Counted from the first letter of the stretch, positions 55,285 through 63,741 are shown. The stretch: 64,000 bases of DNA from Rhizobium cauense (GCF_019511525.1 NZ_JAEUAT010000002.1:62001-126000), one strand, 5' to 3'. Notes: generated by a model not told the origin, from the letters alone. A program made the numbers and translations.

Positions 55285-55509
55285 ATGGGTATATTGGAGA
55301 TTGTGCTGGCGAATTGGATCCGTCCAGGTCGCCAGGATAACGGGTACCAATACAGGGCTGATAGGCAGCTACCAACGACGCGAGCTGTGATCACGCGCCT
55401 TGCTGCAGCTGTAGCCTTCCTGGCATTGACTGTCTTGGTGCTGGACAACGCCGGCGAACGTTATGAACGGCAGCTCGCCACCAATGCAGTCGCCGCAACG
55501 CGCCAGTGA
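55285..55509 (+). CDS. Small single-helix membrane protein
   Basis: 74 residues from the ATG at 55285 (MGILEIVLANWIRPGRQDNG), with GGAG 8 bases upstream. A basic middle part (YRADRQLPTTRAVITR) precedes one membrane helix at about residues 40-57 (AAAVAFLALTVLVL) and a polar tail. An ATGGAGTAA two-codon frame lies just upstream and overlaps the ribosome binding site. It is divergent from the DGPF operon. I do not recognise the family. Confidence 0.6.
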   Translation: MGILEIVLANWIRPGRQDNGYQYRADRQLPTTRAVITRLAAAVAFLALTVLVLDNAGERYERQLATNAVAATRQ

Positions 55510-55537
55510 CGAAACGGCCTATTGGAAGGCCGTTTCG
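55510..55537. terminator. Hairpin overlapping the 3' end of the AMP nucleosidase gene
   Basis: CGAAACGGCC (55510-55519) pairs perfectly with GGCCGTTTCG (55528-55537) around an 8-base loop. It starts just after the small-protein stop and includes the last codons of amn. There is no T run on either side, so intrinsic termination is uncertain. Confidence 0.45.
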
Positions 55538-57015
55538 AAGAAGCTTCTGAGCTTGCGTGAATGCAGCGCTTCCGGTGGCATGGCGGCGAGCTTCTGGATG
55601 GCGCGGATGCCGATTTGAAGATGCTGGTTGACCTGCGTCCTGTAGAAGGCTGTCGCCATGCCCGGAAGCTTCAATTCGCCATGCAGTGGCTTGTCCGAAA
55701 CGCAGAGCAGCGTGCCGTAGGGCACGCGGAAGCGGAAGCCGTTTGCAGCAATCGTCGCCGACTCCATGTCGAGCGCAATGGCTCGGGCCTGGGATAGCCG
55801 CTTGACGGGGCCGCGCTGGTCACGCAACTCCCAGTTCCGGTTATCGATCGTGCCGACTGTTCCGGTGCGCATGATCCGCTTCAGTTCGAAGCCCTCGTAG
55901 CCGGTGATTTCGGCAACGGCGCCCTCAAGCGCGACCTGCACTTCCGCTAGCGCCGGGATGGGCACCCAAACAGGCAGATCGTCATCGAGAACATGGTCTT
56001 CGCGCATGTAGGCGTGCGCCAGGACGTAGTCGCCGAGGCGCTGGCTGTTTCGTAGTCCGGCGCAGTGGCCAAGCATCAGCCAGGCATGCGGACGAAGCAC
56101 GGCCACGTGGTCGGTGATCGTCTTGGCGTTGGATGGACCAACGCCAATATTGATCATCGTGATGCCGGCATGGCCCTTCTTTTTCAGATGGTAGGCGGGC
56201 ATCTGCGGCAGGCGTGCGAGCGTGACGTCGGTTTCCGGTTGGCTGGATCCGGCATGAGTGATGATGTTGCCGGGCTCTACGAACGCAGTGTAGCCGTCGC
56301 CGCCTTCCGCCATCAGCTTCCGTGCCCACGTGCAGAACTCATCGATGTAAAATTGGTAGTTCGTAAACAACACGAAATTCTGGAAGTGCTGCGCGCCGGT
56401 TGCCGTGTAGTGCGCAAGGCGGGCGAGCGAATAGTCGATACGCTGGGCCGTGAAGGCTGCAAGCGGGGAAGGTTCGCCTGGTGGCGGGATATATTCACCA
56501 TTGGCGATTTCGTCGTCGGTTGTGTTCAGGTCCGGCGTGTCGAACAGATCGCGCATCGGAATGTCCATGAACGCAGAGGCTGAGGCCTCGACATGCGCCC
56601 CCTCTCCAAAAGCAAAATGCAATGGAATTGGCGTCGTCGATTCCGAAACGACGACCGGCACGTCATGATTCTTCATCAGCAATCCGAGCTGTTGCTTCAG
56701 ATAGTGGCGGAAGAGTTGTGGCCGCGTGATCGTCGTCGTGTAAATGCCAGGAGCAGTGACATGGCCATAGGACAAGCGGGTGTCGATGTGCCCGTAACTC
56801 GTGGTTTCGATGCTCACCTGAGGATAGAAGGCGCGATAGCGCGAGGTGATGGGCGCTCCCTTGGCGAGCTTGGCGAAGCTCTCAATCAGGAAGTTTGTGT
56901 TGCGCTCATAGAGTTCGGTCAGCGCATCGACAGCGTTGACCGGATCATCAAAGGTTTTCGGAACGAACGGTGCAGGGGACGAAATGTTCAGAGGTGAAGA
57001 GATTCGTTTGCTCAT
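55519..57015 (-). CDS. amn: AMP nucleosidase
   Basis: A 498-residue enzyme. An N-terminal Amn domain (about 15-190) is followed by a nucleoside-phosphorylase-like catalytic domain with MINIGVGPSNAKTITDHVA, LMLGHCAGLRNSQRLGDY and the purine-binding DMESATIAANGFR near the C terminus. It hydrolyses AMP to adenine and ribose-5-phosphate and adjusts the AMP pool. Length agrees with the family (about 480-500). Confidence 0.95.
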   Translation of the reverse strand: MSKRISSPLNISSPAPFVPKTFDDPVNAVDALTELYERNTNFLIESFAKLAKGAPITSRYRAFYPQVSIETTSYGHIDTRLSYGHVTAPGIYTTTITRPQLFRHYLKQQLGLLMKNHDVPVVVSESTTPIPLHFAFGEGAHVEASASAFMDIPMRDLFDTPDLNTTDDEIANGEYIPPPGEPSPLAAFTAQRIDYSLARLAHYTATGAQHFQNFVLFTNYQFYIDEFCTWARKLMAEGGDGYTAFVEPGNIITHAGSSQPETDVTLARLPQMPAYHLKKKGHAGITMINIGVGPSNAKTITDHVAVLRPHAWLMLGHCAGLRNSQRLGDYVLAHAYMREDHVLDDDLPVWVPIPALAEVQVALEGAVAEITGYEGFELKRIMRTGTVGTIDNRNWELRDQRGPVKRLSQARAIALDMESATIAANGFRFRVPYGTLLCVSDKPLHGELKLPGMATAFYRTQVNQHLQIGIRAIQKLAAMPPEALHSRKLRSFFETAFQ

Positions 57016-57112
57016 ACGCCATTATAGATTGTTGTTTTTAACAAGCAAACGACGCGACAGGGGAGATTGTACGTTTTGGGCGGCGCGACGAGGCGCCGCC
57101 GAGCAGGTGCGA

Positions 57113-57289
57113 TCAGCGGCTTGGTCTGCAGAAGGGCTTGGTTGCATCGAAGCAGCTGTAGTTGGCTCCGAAGTGCGATTGCGCGCCGCCACCCGCGTTG
57201 CGGTTTACTGCCGCCGAGAAGCTCACGGCGAAGACCGCCGCAAACAGTGTGATGATGGTAAAACGTCGTGCCAAAATGAGCATATCCAT
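57113..57289 (-). CDS. Small exported hypothetical protein
   Basis: 58 residues from the ATG at 57289 (MDMLILARRFTIITLFAAV); an ATG at 57283 is also possible. A basic N terminus and a hydrophobic segment (about 10-27) form a signal peptide or anchor. The mature part is short, with two cysteines (YSCFDATKPFCRPSR). It is monocistronic between amn and a glutathione transferase gene. Family not recognised. Confidence 0.5.
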   Translation of the reverse strand: MDMLILARRFTIITLFAAVFAVSFSAAVNRNAGGGAQSHFGANYSCFDATKPFCRPSR

Positions 57290-57442
57290 GACTTGCCCCG
57301 GTATCGCCTTAGCGTTGAGACAGTTTTGCCACGCTGTGGCTGAACCGGCGCTGAGATCGTGGTTCATCAGCCGTTCAGGAAGCCGGGCCGCTTGAAGCGC
57401 GAACCGGGCATCTTATCTTTGCAGTCCGCGAAGGAGATTTTC

Positions 57443-58141
57443 ATGACCGCACCGATTGAACTTTACTATTGGCCGACGCCGAATGGCTGGAAGATCAGCA
57501 TCATGCTCGAGGAGCTCGGCGTTCCCTACGAGGTCAAATACGTCAACATCGGCAAGGGAGAGCAATTTGCGCCGGACTTCCTGAGGATTGCTCCGAACAA
57601 CCGAATGCCGGCGATCATCGATCCGGACGGTCCCGGCGGGGAGCCGATCTCGGTGTTCGAATCGGGCGCCATTCTCCAGTATCTTGGCCGCAAGTTCGGA
57701 AAGTTCTACTCGACGGACGAACGCACACGCGTCCAGATTGAAGAGTGGCTCTTCTGGCAGGTTGGTGGGTTGGGCCCGATGGCTGGCCAGGCGCATCATT
57801 TCCGCGGCTATGCTCCGGAGAAGATCGAATACGGCATCAACCGCTATACCAACGAAGTGAACCGCCTGTATGGAGTGATGAACAAGCGGCTTGCCGACCG
57901 CGACTATCTCGCCGGGGACTATTCCATAGCCGATATGGCCAGCATCGGTTGGGTGATCCCCTACGAACGTCAGGGGCAGGATCTCAACGAGTTTCCCAAT
58001 CTCAAGCGCTGGTTTGAGACGATGATGGCGCGTCCAGCCGTTATTCGTGGCACCGCCGTCGGCAAGGAAGAGCGTGAGCGCAGCAATCTTGCCGAGGACA
58101 AGGAAGCGCAGAAGATCCTTTTCAATCAACGCGCGCGCTGA
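57443..58141 (+). CDS. Glutathione S-transferase (Nu class, YfcG/YghU-like)
   Basis: The ATG at 57443 follows AAGGAG and gives 232 residues. The thioredoxin-fold half (about 1-85) has TPNGWKISIMLEEL, the asparagine-containing active site of Nu-class enzymes, and SVFESGAILQYLG for glutathione binding. The helical half follows. Relatives reduce disulfides or peroxides with glutathione. A strong terminator follows. Confidence 0.92.
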   Translation: MTAPIELYYWPTPNGWKISIMLEELGVPYEVKYVNIGKGEQFAPDFLRIAPNNRMPAIIDPDGPGGEPISVFESGAILQYLGRKFGKFYSTDERTRVQIEEWLFWQVGGLGPMAGQAHHFRGYAPEKIEYGINRYTNEVNRLYGVMNKRLADRDYLAGDYSIADMASIGWVIPYERQGQDLNEFPNLKRWFETMMARPAVIRGTAVGKEERERSNLAEDKEAQKILFNQRAR

Positions 58142-58155
58142 GAATGAATAAGAAA

Positions 58156-58186
58156 AAGCGCCCGGCCTGTCCGGGCGCTTCTTTTC
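58156..58186 (+). terminator. Rho-independent terminator after the glutathione transferase gene
   Basis: AAGCGCCCGG (58156-58165) pairs perfectly with CCGGGCGCTT (58171-58180) around a 5-base loop and is followed by CTTTTC. A preceding A run makes it usable for the convergent gene too. Confidence 0.85.
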
Positions 58187-58199
58187 GGGCTCGCCTGTT

Positions 58200-58538
58200 C
58201 TACAGGCGGGTCCAGGTCTGTGATTTGCAGAGTACGTTCAGAACGCACCCCTTCATCTTGAGGGAGTTTCCGAGAACGTTGCCCGATCCGCTGTAGGTCT
58301 TGTCGTTGGCCGGATCCGTGATCTGGCCGGTATAGGTCACGCCACTTCCCGCGAGTGTTCCAATCTTCTTGCCTGCATATTTGCCGGACTTCAGGACGAT
58401 GCAGTAGCTGTCGCCACAGGATGCGATATGGGCCGTATCGCCCGAGGCTGTCTTCCAATTGCCGACGATCGGCTCGTCTGCCAGTGCTGCTCCGGCGGCA
58501 AACACCAATGCGCCGGCAAGAATGAGTGTGCGGATCAT
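58200..58538 (-). CDS. DUF2147-type exported protein
   Basis: 112 residues from the ATG at 58538, directly after GGGAGGAACG. The signal peptide ends near residue 20 (AAGAALA, then DEPIVGNW). The mature part matches the DUF2147 pattern: PIVGNWKTASGDTAHIASCG, then GKKIG, NDKTYSGSGNVLG and a final VLCKSQTWTRL. Four cysteines could form two disulfides. Function unknown; periplasmic or secreted. Confidence 0.85.
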   Translation of the reverse strand: MIRTLILAGALVFAAGAALADEPIVGNWKTASGDTAHIASCGDSYCIVLKSGKYAGKKIGTLAGSGVTYTGQITDPANDKTYSGSGNVLGNSLKMKGCVLNVLCKSQTWTRL

Positions 58539-58972
58539 TCGTTCCTCCCTAATGTCCGCGCAGGAAAATATATGACGCGAACGTAAAGGTAAATGTATTT
58601 CGCCGCCTACGTGGAGCATTCCTGCAGGCGCTGGCATTGGTGAATCTTCCGTTTCGCGAGTTTTCAGCTCATTTCGTGGTGAACGGAAGGTTGATTTTCA
58701 GATCTGAATATTCCGTAAAATTGTGTCGAAAATCCTTAATCCTCAGGGATTCCGATGTTTAACAAAAATCCAATTTTACCAAGCATTTGCACTTTGTTTG
58801 TCGCAAATTAATCATGCATTTTAGGCGTTTTTTGAAAGCACATTGGCATAGTGGAGCCATCAAACGAGCGGGGCAAACCCGCCGGACCGAAGGGCACTAA
58901 AGCCGCGATAGACGGCAGGGCCCGAAGGTAAAACAGGGTAAGTCGACAACAGGCTAAACAGGGATAAAACCG
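58539..58972. other. AT-rich intergenic region upstream of the Sel1-like gene
   Basis: 434 bases with no supportable gene. The stretch 58660-58850 is clearly more AT-rich than its neighbours and contains a small inverted repeat AATCC-N4-GGATT (58738-58751). It probably carries promoters for both flanking genes; a small RNA cannot be excluded. Confidence 0.5.
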
Positions 58973-59239
58973 ATGGCACGCTTTGAAATGCACAATGCTG
59001 AAATGGCCACCATGGGTGGCGAAAACAGCGCCGAGATCTTCTGCGAAATGGGTCTGATGTATGCGACAGGTCGCGGCTGTGCCGTGGATCTGGTTGCCGC
59101 TCACAAGTGGTTGAACATCGCGGCGATCAAAGGCAACGACCGCGCCGCGGAACTGCGCGCTGATGTTGCCGCAAGCATGGACAAGATGCAGCTCGTTGAG
59201 GCGCTGCGCGCTGCACGCGAGTGGATGACGATCCACTAA
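58973..59239 (+). CDS. Short Sel1-repeat-like protein
   Basis: 88 residues starting MARFEMHNAEMATMGG. The centre (AEIFCEMGLMYATGRGCAVD and LVAAHKWLNIAAIKGNDRA) is one Sel1/TPR-like helical repeat pair. There is no signal peptide, so it is cytoplasmic. Sel1 repeats act as protein-binding scaffolds. It is preceded by the long AT-rich spacer and stands alone. Confidence 0.75.
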   Translation: MARFEMHNAEMATMGGENSAEIFCEMGLMYATGRGCAVDLVAAHKWLNIAAIKGNDRAAELRADVAASMDKMQLVEALRAAREWMTIH

Positions 59240-59356
59240 GGACGATAACGACAACCTCAAAAGAGGGACGCGGCGGGGCTCCGGGTGGGGCGACGCCAGA
59301 AATGCCAACCGCGACCGGCAGGAACAATGCCGGCGCGGCTGCTTGCGTTGAGGTTT

Positions 59357-60469
59357 CTAGTCTAGCGACTTGAGCACTTGCGGCAGTGCTTTCTCGAAAA
59401 GCGCCATATCCGCTTCCGGTCCGACGCTAACCCGGATGCACCGATTGAGCGGAGCTATGCCTGGCATGCGAATGAAGACGCCGTGCTGCATCAGCCCATC
59501 GACGATAGCGCGGGCATAAGTGCCATCGCGTCCGGCGTCGATGGCAACAAAATTTGTCGCGGAGGCAAGCGGAAGCAGGTTATTCGCCTTGGCGATACCG
59601 GCAATCCGGTCGCGCGCGCGGTGGATATTCCCGACAACCTCGGCGAGATACGCCTGGTCCTTGAGTGCAGCCAGCGCCGCAACGGTCGCCAGCCTGTTCA
59701 TGCCGAAGTGGTTGCGGATCTTGTCGAACGCGCGCGCCGTGCCGGGCGTCGAGATGACGTAGCCAACCCTGGCGCCGGCCAAGCCATAGGCTTTCGAGAA
59801 CGTGCGCGTACGCACGATGTTGGGCAGCTCGATCAGTGACGCGATCGAGGGAAGAGATCCTGCAGGCCCGGTTTCGCTGTAGGCCTCGTCGAGGATCAGC
59901 ATCGTGGTTTCCGGCAACGCACGGGCAAAGGCGACGATGCTCTCTGCATCCCACCAGCTCCCCATCGGATTGTCGGGATTGGCGAAATAAACCAGCGGCG
60001 CGTTCTCGCGCTTGACCGCTTCCAGAAGACCGCCGAGATCCTCACGATCATTGGCATAGGGAACCGTTACCAGCCGCCCACCAAAGCCCGTTACATGAAA
60101 GTTGAAGGTCGGATAGCCGCCGAGCGACGTGACGACTGGTGCGCCCGGCTCGATCACGAGCCGTACGATCTGGCCAAGCAACTCATCGATACCCCCGCCG
60201 ATGGCGATGGAGTCGATTCCGACGCCAAGATGGTCGGCAAGAGCCTGCCTGAGCGCGTGGTTTTCGGGGTCGTTGTACTTCCAGATCTCGCCAGCCTGCT
60301 CTTGCATGGCAGCGATTACAGACGGGGCGGGGCCGAAGCCGCTTTCGTTTGCGCCGATGCGTGCCTTGACCTGAAGGCCGCGCTGACGTTCGATCGCTTC
60401 CGGGCCGACGAAAGGAACGGTGGACGGGAGGGCGCTAGCAAGCGGTGTGAAGCGCGAAAAGGCGGACAT
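59357..60469 (-). CDS. HisC-like PLP-dependent aminotransferase
   Basis: 370 residues from the ATG at 60469 (MSAFSRFTPLASALP). It is a fold-type I class I/II enzyme with PDNPMG (165-170), LDEAYSE (193-199, with D194 and Y197) and the PLP lysine K226 in TFSKAYGLAGARVGY. It resembles histidinol-phosphate aminotransferase-type enzymes, but the lone location and divergence from typical HisC leave the substrate open (histidinol phosphate, aromatic amino acid or other). An upstream extension to 60535 is not family-like. Confidence 0.85.
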   Translation of the reverse strand: MSAFSRFTPLASALPSTVPFVGPEAIERQRGLQVKARIGANESGFGPAPSVIAAMQEQAGEIWKYNDPENHALRQALADHLGVGIDSIAIGGGIDELLGQIVRLVIEPGAPVVTSLGGYPTFNFHVTGFGGRLVTVPYANDREDLGGLLEAVKRENAPLVYFANPDNPMGSWWDAESIVAFARALPETTMLILDEAYSETGPAGSLPSIASLIELPNIVRTRTFSKAYGLAGARVGYVISTPGTARAFDKIRNHFGMNRLATVAALAALKDQAYLAEVVGNIHRARDRIAGIAKANNLLPLASATNFVAIDAGRDGTYARAIVDGLMQHGVFIRMPGIAPLNRCIRVSVGPEADMALFEKALPQVLKSLD

Positions 60470-60562
60470 GCTGAAGCAGTTTCCTGGATGCTGTAAAAAT
60501 CGGGCCGAGAATAGGCTCTGCCACCGCCAAGGCAAGAAACATTATTTCTCGGTATGCGGGAT

Positions 60563-60958
60563 TTACATGCGCACGGCTCCGCGGGCTTCGAGAGCTTCCA
60601 CGTTGCCGGCCATAAAGTCGGCGCGCACGACGCGGCGCAGCACCTCGGGCTCGATCGTATTGATGAAGCGGACGCCTATGCGCTCGTTGTTGCGATACAC
60701 TTCCGCGCAGCCGATCCTGTAGGCGAGGCCAAGAATATTGAGGTAGTAGTGCTTCGGCAGGCCTGCTGTCGATGAGACGACAAAGGTGGCGCCACCGCGC
60801 GAGATGTCGACGATTTCCGCACTGCGGATGGAAATGCCAGTGAGGCAAGGTCGAACGGCAACGATACGGGCAGGGCGCCTGACGTTGAATTGTTCCCAGC
60901 GCGTCTCGTAGACCGCAGATTTTACCGTCGCAAGGTGTGTGGCGCGAAGCATGGACAT
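60563..60958 (-). CDS. PilZ-domain protein with intact c-di-GMP motifs
   Basis: A 131-residue single-domain protein. RxxxR is R27-R31 in VRRPARI and DxSxxG is D51-S53-G56 in VDISRGG, so c-di-GMP binding is expected. The rest (GLPKHYYLNILGLAYRIG and EPEVLRRVVRADF) is shared with a paralogue at 61700-62044. PilZ proteins change motility, exopolysaccharide or adhesion when c-di-GMP rises. The effector partner is unknown. Confidence 0.9.
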   Translation of the reverse strand: MSMLRATHLATVKSAVYETRWEQFNVRRPARIVAVRPCLTGISIRSAEIVDISRGGATFVVSSTAGLPKHYYLNILGLAYRIGCAEVYRNNERIGVRFINTIEPEVLRRVVRADFMAGNVEALEARGAVRM

Positions 60959-61211
60959 CCCGCGTGTCTCCCTTAACCCGGATTATCCCGGTTTACATCG
61001 ACCACAGCCTCACATGAATGCTTTGCACAATTGTCAAAGAAGAAAATACAATTTTAGCGATGCAGCCTTTTCCTGCTTTCCGGCACTGCTACCCGGCACA
61101 GATCGCACCGAAATTGTCACATGATGCCATCGAACTCTTTCTCGGCTTGCACGTTTGCCTAAGTGTCGGGGCGTGTCCGACGCTTCAAAATTGCAAGATG
61201 AGGAAATAACA
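60959..61211. promoter_or_regulatory. Divergent spacer between PilZ gene and host-attachment gene
   Basis: 253 bases that must contain promoters for both genes. It is locally AT-rich around 61030-61065. No clear operator was found. Confidence 0.35.
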
Positions 61212-61658
61212 ATGGTTGATGTCAGAGTTCCGTCGAAATCGTGGGTGGTCGTTTGCGATGGTGCCAAGGCATTGATCCTGCAGAATGCAGGCGATGCGGA
61301 ATATATGAACCTCAAGGTCGAGGAAACCTTGTCCCAGCCGAATGAACCAGACCGGGAAATCGGCACGGACAAACCTGGTAGAACGCACGTTGCAGGTGGT
61401 TTCAGCGGTAGTGCTGTGCAGCAAACGGATTGGCATGAGCAAGCCGAGACAGAGTTCTTGAAGCAGGTCGCCGTGAAGATGGATGCGTTGGTGCGCGAGA
61501 AGCAGGCTCGACGTATTGTTCTGGTGGCGCCGCCCCGGGCACTTGGTACGCTTCGGGGCAATCTGACGGCAGACGTGCAGGCTGCGATTTCGGCTGAAGT
61601 TCCGAAAGATTACATCAACTTGCCGGTCGATCAGATCGAACGGCACTTGGTGGCTTAG
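61212..61658 (+). CDS. Host-attachment-family protein
   Basis: 148 residues from the ATG at 61212, with GAGG upstream; the frame is open to 61155. It matches the family named for a protein required for attachment to host cells: SWVVVCDGAKALIL near the N terminus, a variable middle, then RIVLVAPPRALGTLR and a C-terminal LPVDQIERHLVA. The fold resembles release-factor-like nucleases, and its link to attachment is from Agrobacterium work on the family. It lies between two PilZ-type genes. Confidence 0.88.
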   Translation: MVDVRVPSKSWVVVCDGAKALILQNAGDAEYMNLKVEETLSQPNEPDREIGTDKPGRTHVAGGFSGSAVQQTDWHEQAETEFLKQVAVKMDALVREKQARRIVLVAPPRALGTLRGNLTADVQAAISAEVPKDYINLPVDQIERHLVA

Positions 61659-61666
61659 CCAAATGA

Positions 61667-61698
61667 CGGTGGATACGAGCCTCGTTTCGTATCCGCCG
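61667..61698. terminator. Hairpin between the host-attachment gene and PilZ-like gene
   Basis: A 12-base stem (61667-61678 with 61687-61698, one G-T pair) and an 8-base loop lie between the two convergent stops. It lacks a T run. Confidence 0.5.
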
Positions 61699-61699
61699 C

Positions 61700-62044
61700 T
61701 CAGTTCTCGAAATTCAGCCTTAGGACGTGGTGCAGAAATTCCGGATTGATCAGCATATTGAAGCTGATCGTGACGAGGTCGCCCTCCCGCTTCACGACCG
61801 TCGAGCCGATTTCATCATGGATTCCGAGGATCTCGAGGAAGAAGTGATTTGGGACCTCTATGTTCGGATTGACCTCCAGCACCGCGCCGGCAAGCGTGAT
61901 AGTGCGGATCAGGCAACGGATCTGCGTTCCCGTGCTGAGGTGGTGCCCGACGACGATGATCTTGCCGGGACGATCGAGCGAAAATTCCCGGTAGGCCTGT
62001 TCGGGCTCCGGGTGCTCTGTGTCGAGGTGCATCTGAAAGGCCAT
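61700..62044 (-). CDS. Degenerate PilZ-like protein, paralogue of the 60563 gene
   Basis: A 114-residue protein that aligns with the nearby PilZ protein (RPGKIIVVG, VPNHFFLEILGIHDEIG, NPEFLHHVLRLNF). The c-di-GMP residues are lost: RxxxR is D24...K28 and DxSxxG reads TITLAG (T48, T50, G53). It is therefore unlikely to bind c-di-GMP in the usual way and may act as a structural or competing partner. It is convergent with the host-attachment gene. Confidence 0.75.
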   Translation of the reverse strand: MAFQMHLDTEHPEPEQAYREFSLDRPGKIIVVGHHLSTGTQIRCLIRTITLAGAVLEVNPNIEVPNHFFLEILGIHDEIGSTVVKREGDLVTISFNMLINPEFLHHVLRLNFEN

Positions 62045-62175
62045 GGTAGCCTCCGCTTGTTATACGCTTCGAGATTAGCGTAGGATTGCTGACAACTTCT
62101 GAATAATCTCCCTACAATCCGAAGCTTATGCCTGTCTGGAGAGCAGAATGGCTCGTTTTCGGTCAGGGAGAGCTT

Positions 62176-62301
62176 CTACCCTGAAGCCACGTCGCTTGAC
62201 AGGCCGATGGCCTTCAAGCATATCGGGCATGGCTCGAGGCGCCGGCCGCTCGCGGACGACAGGTCCATGGTGAAGTCCTCGATATGATCAGTCACAGCCA
62301 T
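62176..62301 (-). CDS. Possible 41-residue protein with a CPIC motif
   Basis: From the ATG at 62301 the product is MAVTDHIEDFTMDLSSASGR followed by a tail containing EPCPICLKAIG. A CxxC pair suggests metal binding. The ribosome binding site is weak and the frame is open far upstream through the antisense of the next gene, so this is tentative. Confidence 0.35.
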   Translation of the reverse strand: MAVTDHIEDFTMDLSSASGRRLEPCPICLKAIGLSSDVASG

Positions 62302-62379
62302 TTTGGTGCATGCTGACTGCAGGCAAGGCGAGCTCCCTGGTACCGGTCGAAATGGCATGCCTTCCGAAAGGCTGATTCT

Positions 62380-62820
62380 GTGACCACTGCATATCCAACG
62401 ATCGAAGAATTGAAATCCCAGGCCAAGCGTCTTCGTCAGGCCATGGAAGGACGCAGCACCCCGATTTCTCACAGCGCTGCGCTCGAACTCGTCGCCCAGC
62501 AGCATGGGGTGCGAGACTGGAATACCCTCTCTGCACTCGCTGCAAGGCCGAACGAGGAGCCAATTGCGGCCATCTCGGTTGGCTCCCAGGTGCGCGGCCG
62601 CTATTTGAACCAGTCCTTCACTGGCCAGGTGCTGGCTCTCGCCGGAGAGCCGGGAGCCAAGCTCCACAAGATCACCATCCATTTCGACGAGCCGGTGGAC
62701 GTGGTGACCTTCGAGAGCTTTTCGGCCTTCCGTCGGCGCATCAATGCGCAGGTCGATGCAAACGGCGTGTCGCCGCGCGAGACGTCGAACGGCGTTCCGC
62801 ATCTCGTGCTGGAGATTTGA
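62380..62820 (+). CDS. Glyoxalase-related-protein domain protein, GTG start
   Basis: 146 residues from GTG 62380 (MTTAYPTIEELKSQAKRLRQ), with AAAGG about 9 bases upstream. The N-terminal part (SHSAALELVAQQHGVRDWNTLSAL) is the short helical domain found in glyoxalase-related proteins. The C-terminal part (about 65-146) is beta-rich (ISVGSQVRGRYLNQSFTGQV). It has no complete VOC metal site. Role unknown. Confidence 0.75.
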   Translation: MTTAYPTIEELKSQAKRLRQAMEGRSTPISHSAALELVAQQHGVRDWNTLSALAARPNEEPIAAISVGSQVRGRYLNQSFTGQVLALAGEPGAKLHKITIHFDEPVDVVTFESFSAFRRRINAQVDANGVSPRETSNGVPHLVLEI

Positions 62821-62870
62821 GGCGCACAACAGTGCCGCGCTTTCGGGCGCGGCTCTGTTGTATTCTTGTC

Positions 62871-63668
62871 TTACGCCTTCAGCAGCCACTCATGCTCCGG
62901 CGCGTTGTGGAATTTCCATATGCGCTTGGGCCCGGCCATGACGTTGAGGTAGTAGAGGTCATAGCCGTGGCAGGCGGCGCAAGGGTGATAGCCCTTCGGC
63001 ACCAGCGTCACATCGCCGTCCTCAAGCACCATCACCTCGTCCAGCGAACGGTCGTCGGTATATACCCGCTGGAAGCCGAAACCCTGGGGCGGGTTGAGCC
63101 GGTGATAGTAGGTTTCTTCGAGAAAGCTCTCGTTCGGAAGGTTGTCCTGGTCGTGCTTGTGTGGCGGGTAGCTGGACGTATGACCGCCTGGCGTGATGAC
63201 CTCGACGACGAGCAACGAGTAGGCGGAGGCGTCATCTTCCGGCATGATATTGTTGACGTAGCGCACGTTGGTGCCCTTGCCGCGCGTCAGAGGCGGGTGC
63301 GTGCCGGGCGGAATGGCTTTTGCTTCATATGTGCCGCCGCCGGGAGCAGAGCAGACCGCAAGTTCAAGGTCTGTTTCCGCCGTCACCGACCACGTCGATT
63401 CCATAGGGATATAAAGCGCATGCGGGGCGCCGTCGAAGGGGCTTATGCGCTCGCCGAGCGAGCCGAAATCCTTCGTGCCGGCCTTGGCCTTGCCCTTGCC
63501 ACTCACCCAGACGAGGCAAACTTCGCGTTCGCCGGTTTCTCCGGAGACCGTCTCGCCTGGCTTCATCCGATGCATATCGAAGCCGACATAGGTCCAGCCG
63601 GCGTTTTCCGGGGTGACGTGCGTGACGCGGCCGTGCGTGCCGGATGGTTTCACCTTGAGGTTTGGCAT
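62871..63668 (-). CDS. iolB: 5-deoxy-glucuronate isomerase
   Basis: A 265-residue bicupin. Metal-binding and family stretches include HTSSYPPHKHDQDN and EETYYHRLNPPQGFGFQRVY, and the C-terminal HPCAACHGYDLYYLNVMAG. It converts 5-deoxy-glucuronate to 2-deoxy-5-keto-gluconate in myo-inositol breakdown. GGGAG lies 8 bases before the start. It is downstream of iolE on the same strand, separated by a palindromic element. Confidence 0.96.
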   Translation of the reverse strand: MPNLKVKPSGTHGRVTHVTPENAGWTYVGFDMHRMKPGETVSGETGEREVCLVWVSGKGKAKAGTKDFGSLGERISPFDGAPHALYIPMESTWSVTAETDLELAVCSAPGGGTYEAKAIPPGTHPPLTRGKGTNVRYVNNIMPEDDASAYSLLVVEVITPGGHTSSYPPHKHDQDNLPNESFLEETYYHRLNPPQGFGFQRVYTDDRSLDEVMVLEDGDVTLVPKGYHPCAACHGYDLYYLNVMAGPKRIWKFHNAPEHEWLLKA

Positions 63669-63703
63669 TGGCGGGTACTCCCTGATGCTCTCGCTTTCTT
63701 GTC

Positions 63704-63741
63704 CTCGCCCCCACCCCTTTCGGGGCGGGTTGTGGGGCGAG
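63704..63741. repeat. GC-rich palindromic element between iolE and iolB
   Basis: Outer arms CTCGCCCC (63704-63711) and GGGGCGAG (63734-63741) enclose a second stem of CCCC and GGGG around TTTC. It fills much of the 102-base gap inside the iol operon. The form resembles dispersed GC-rich palindromes common in rhizobial intergenic regions. It may stabilise or attenuate the message. Confidence 0.6.
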
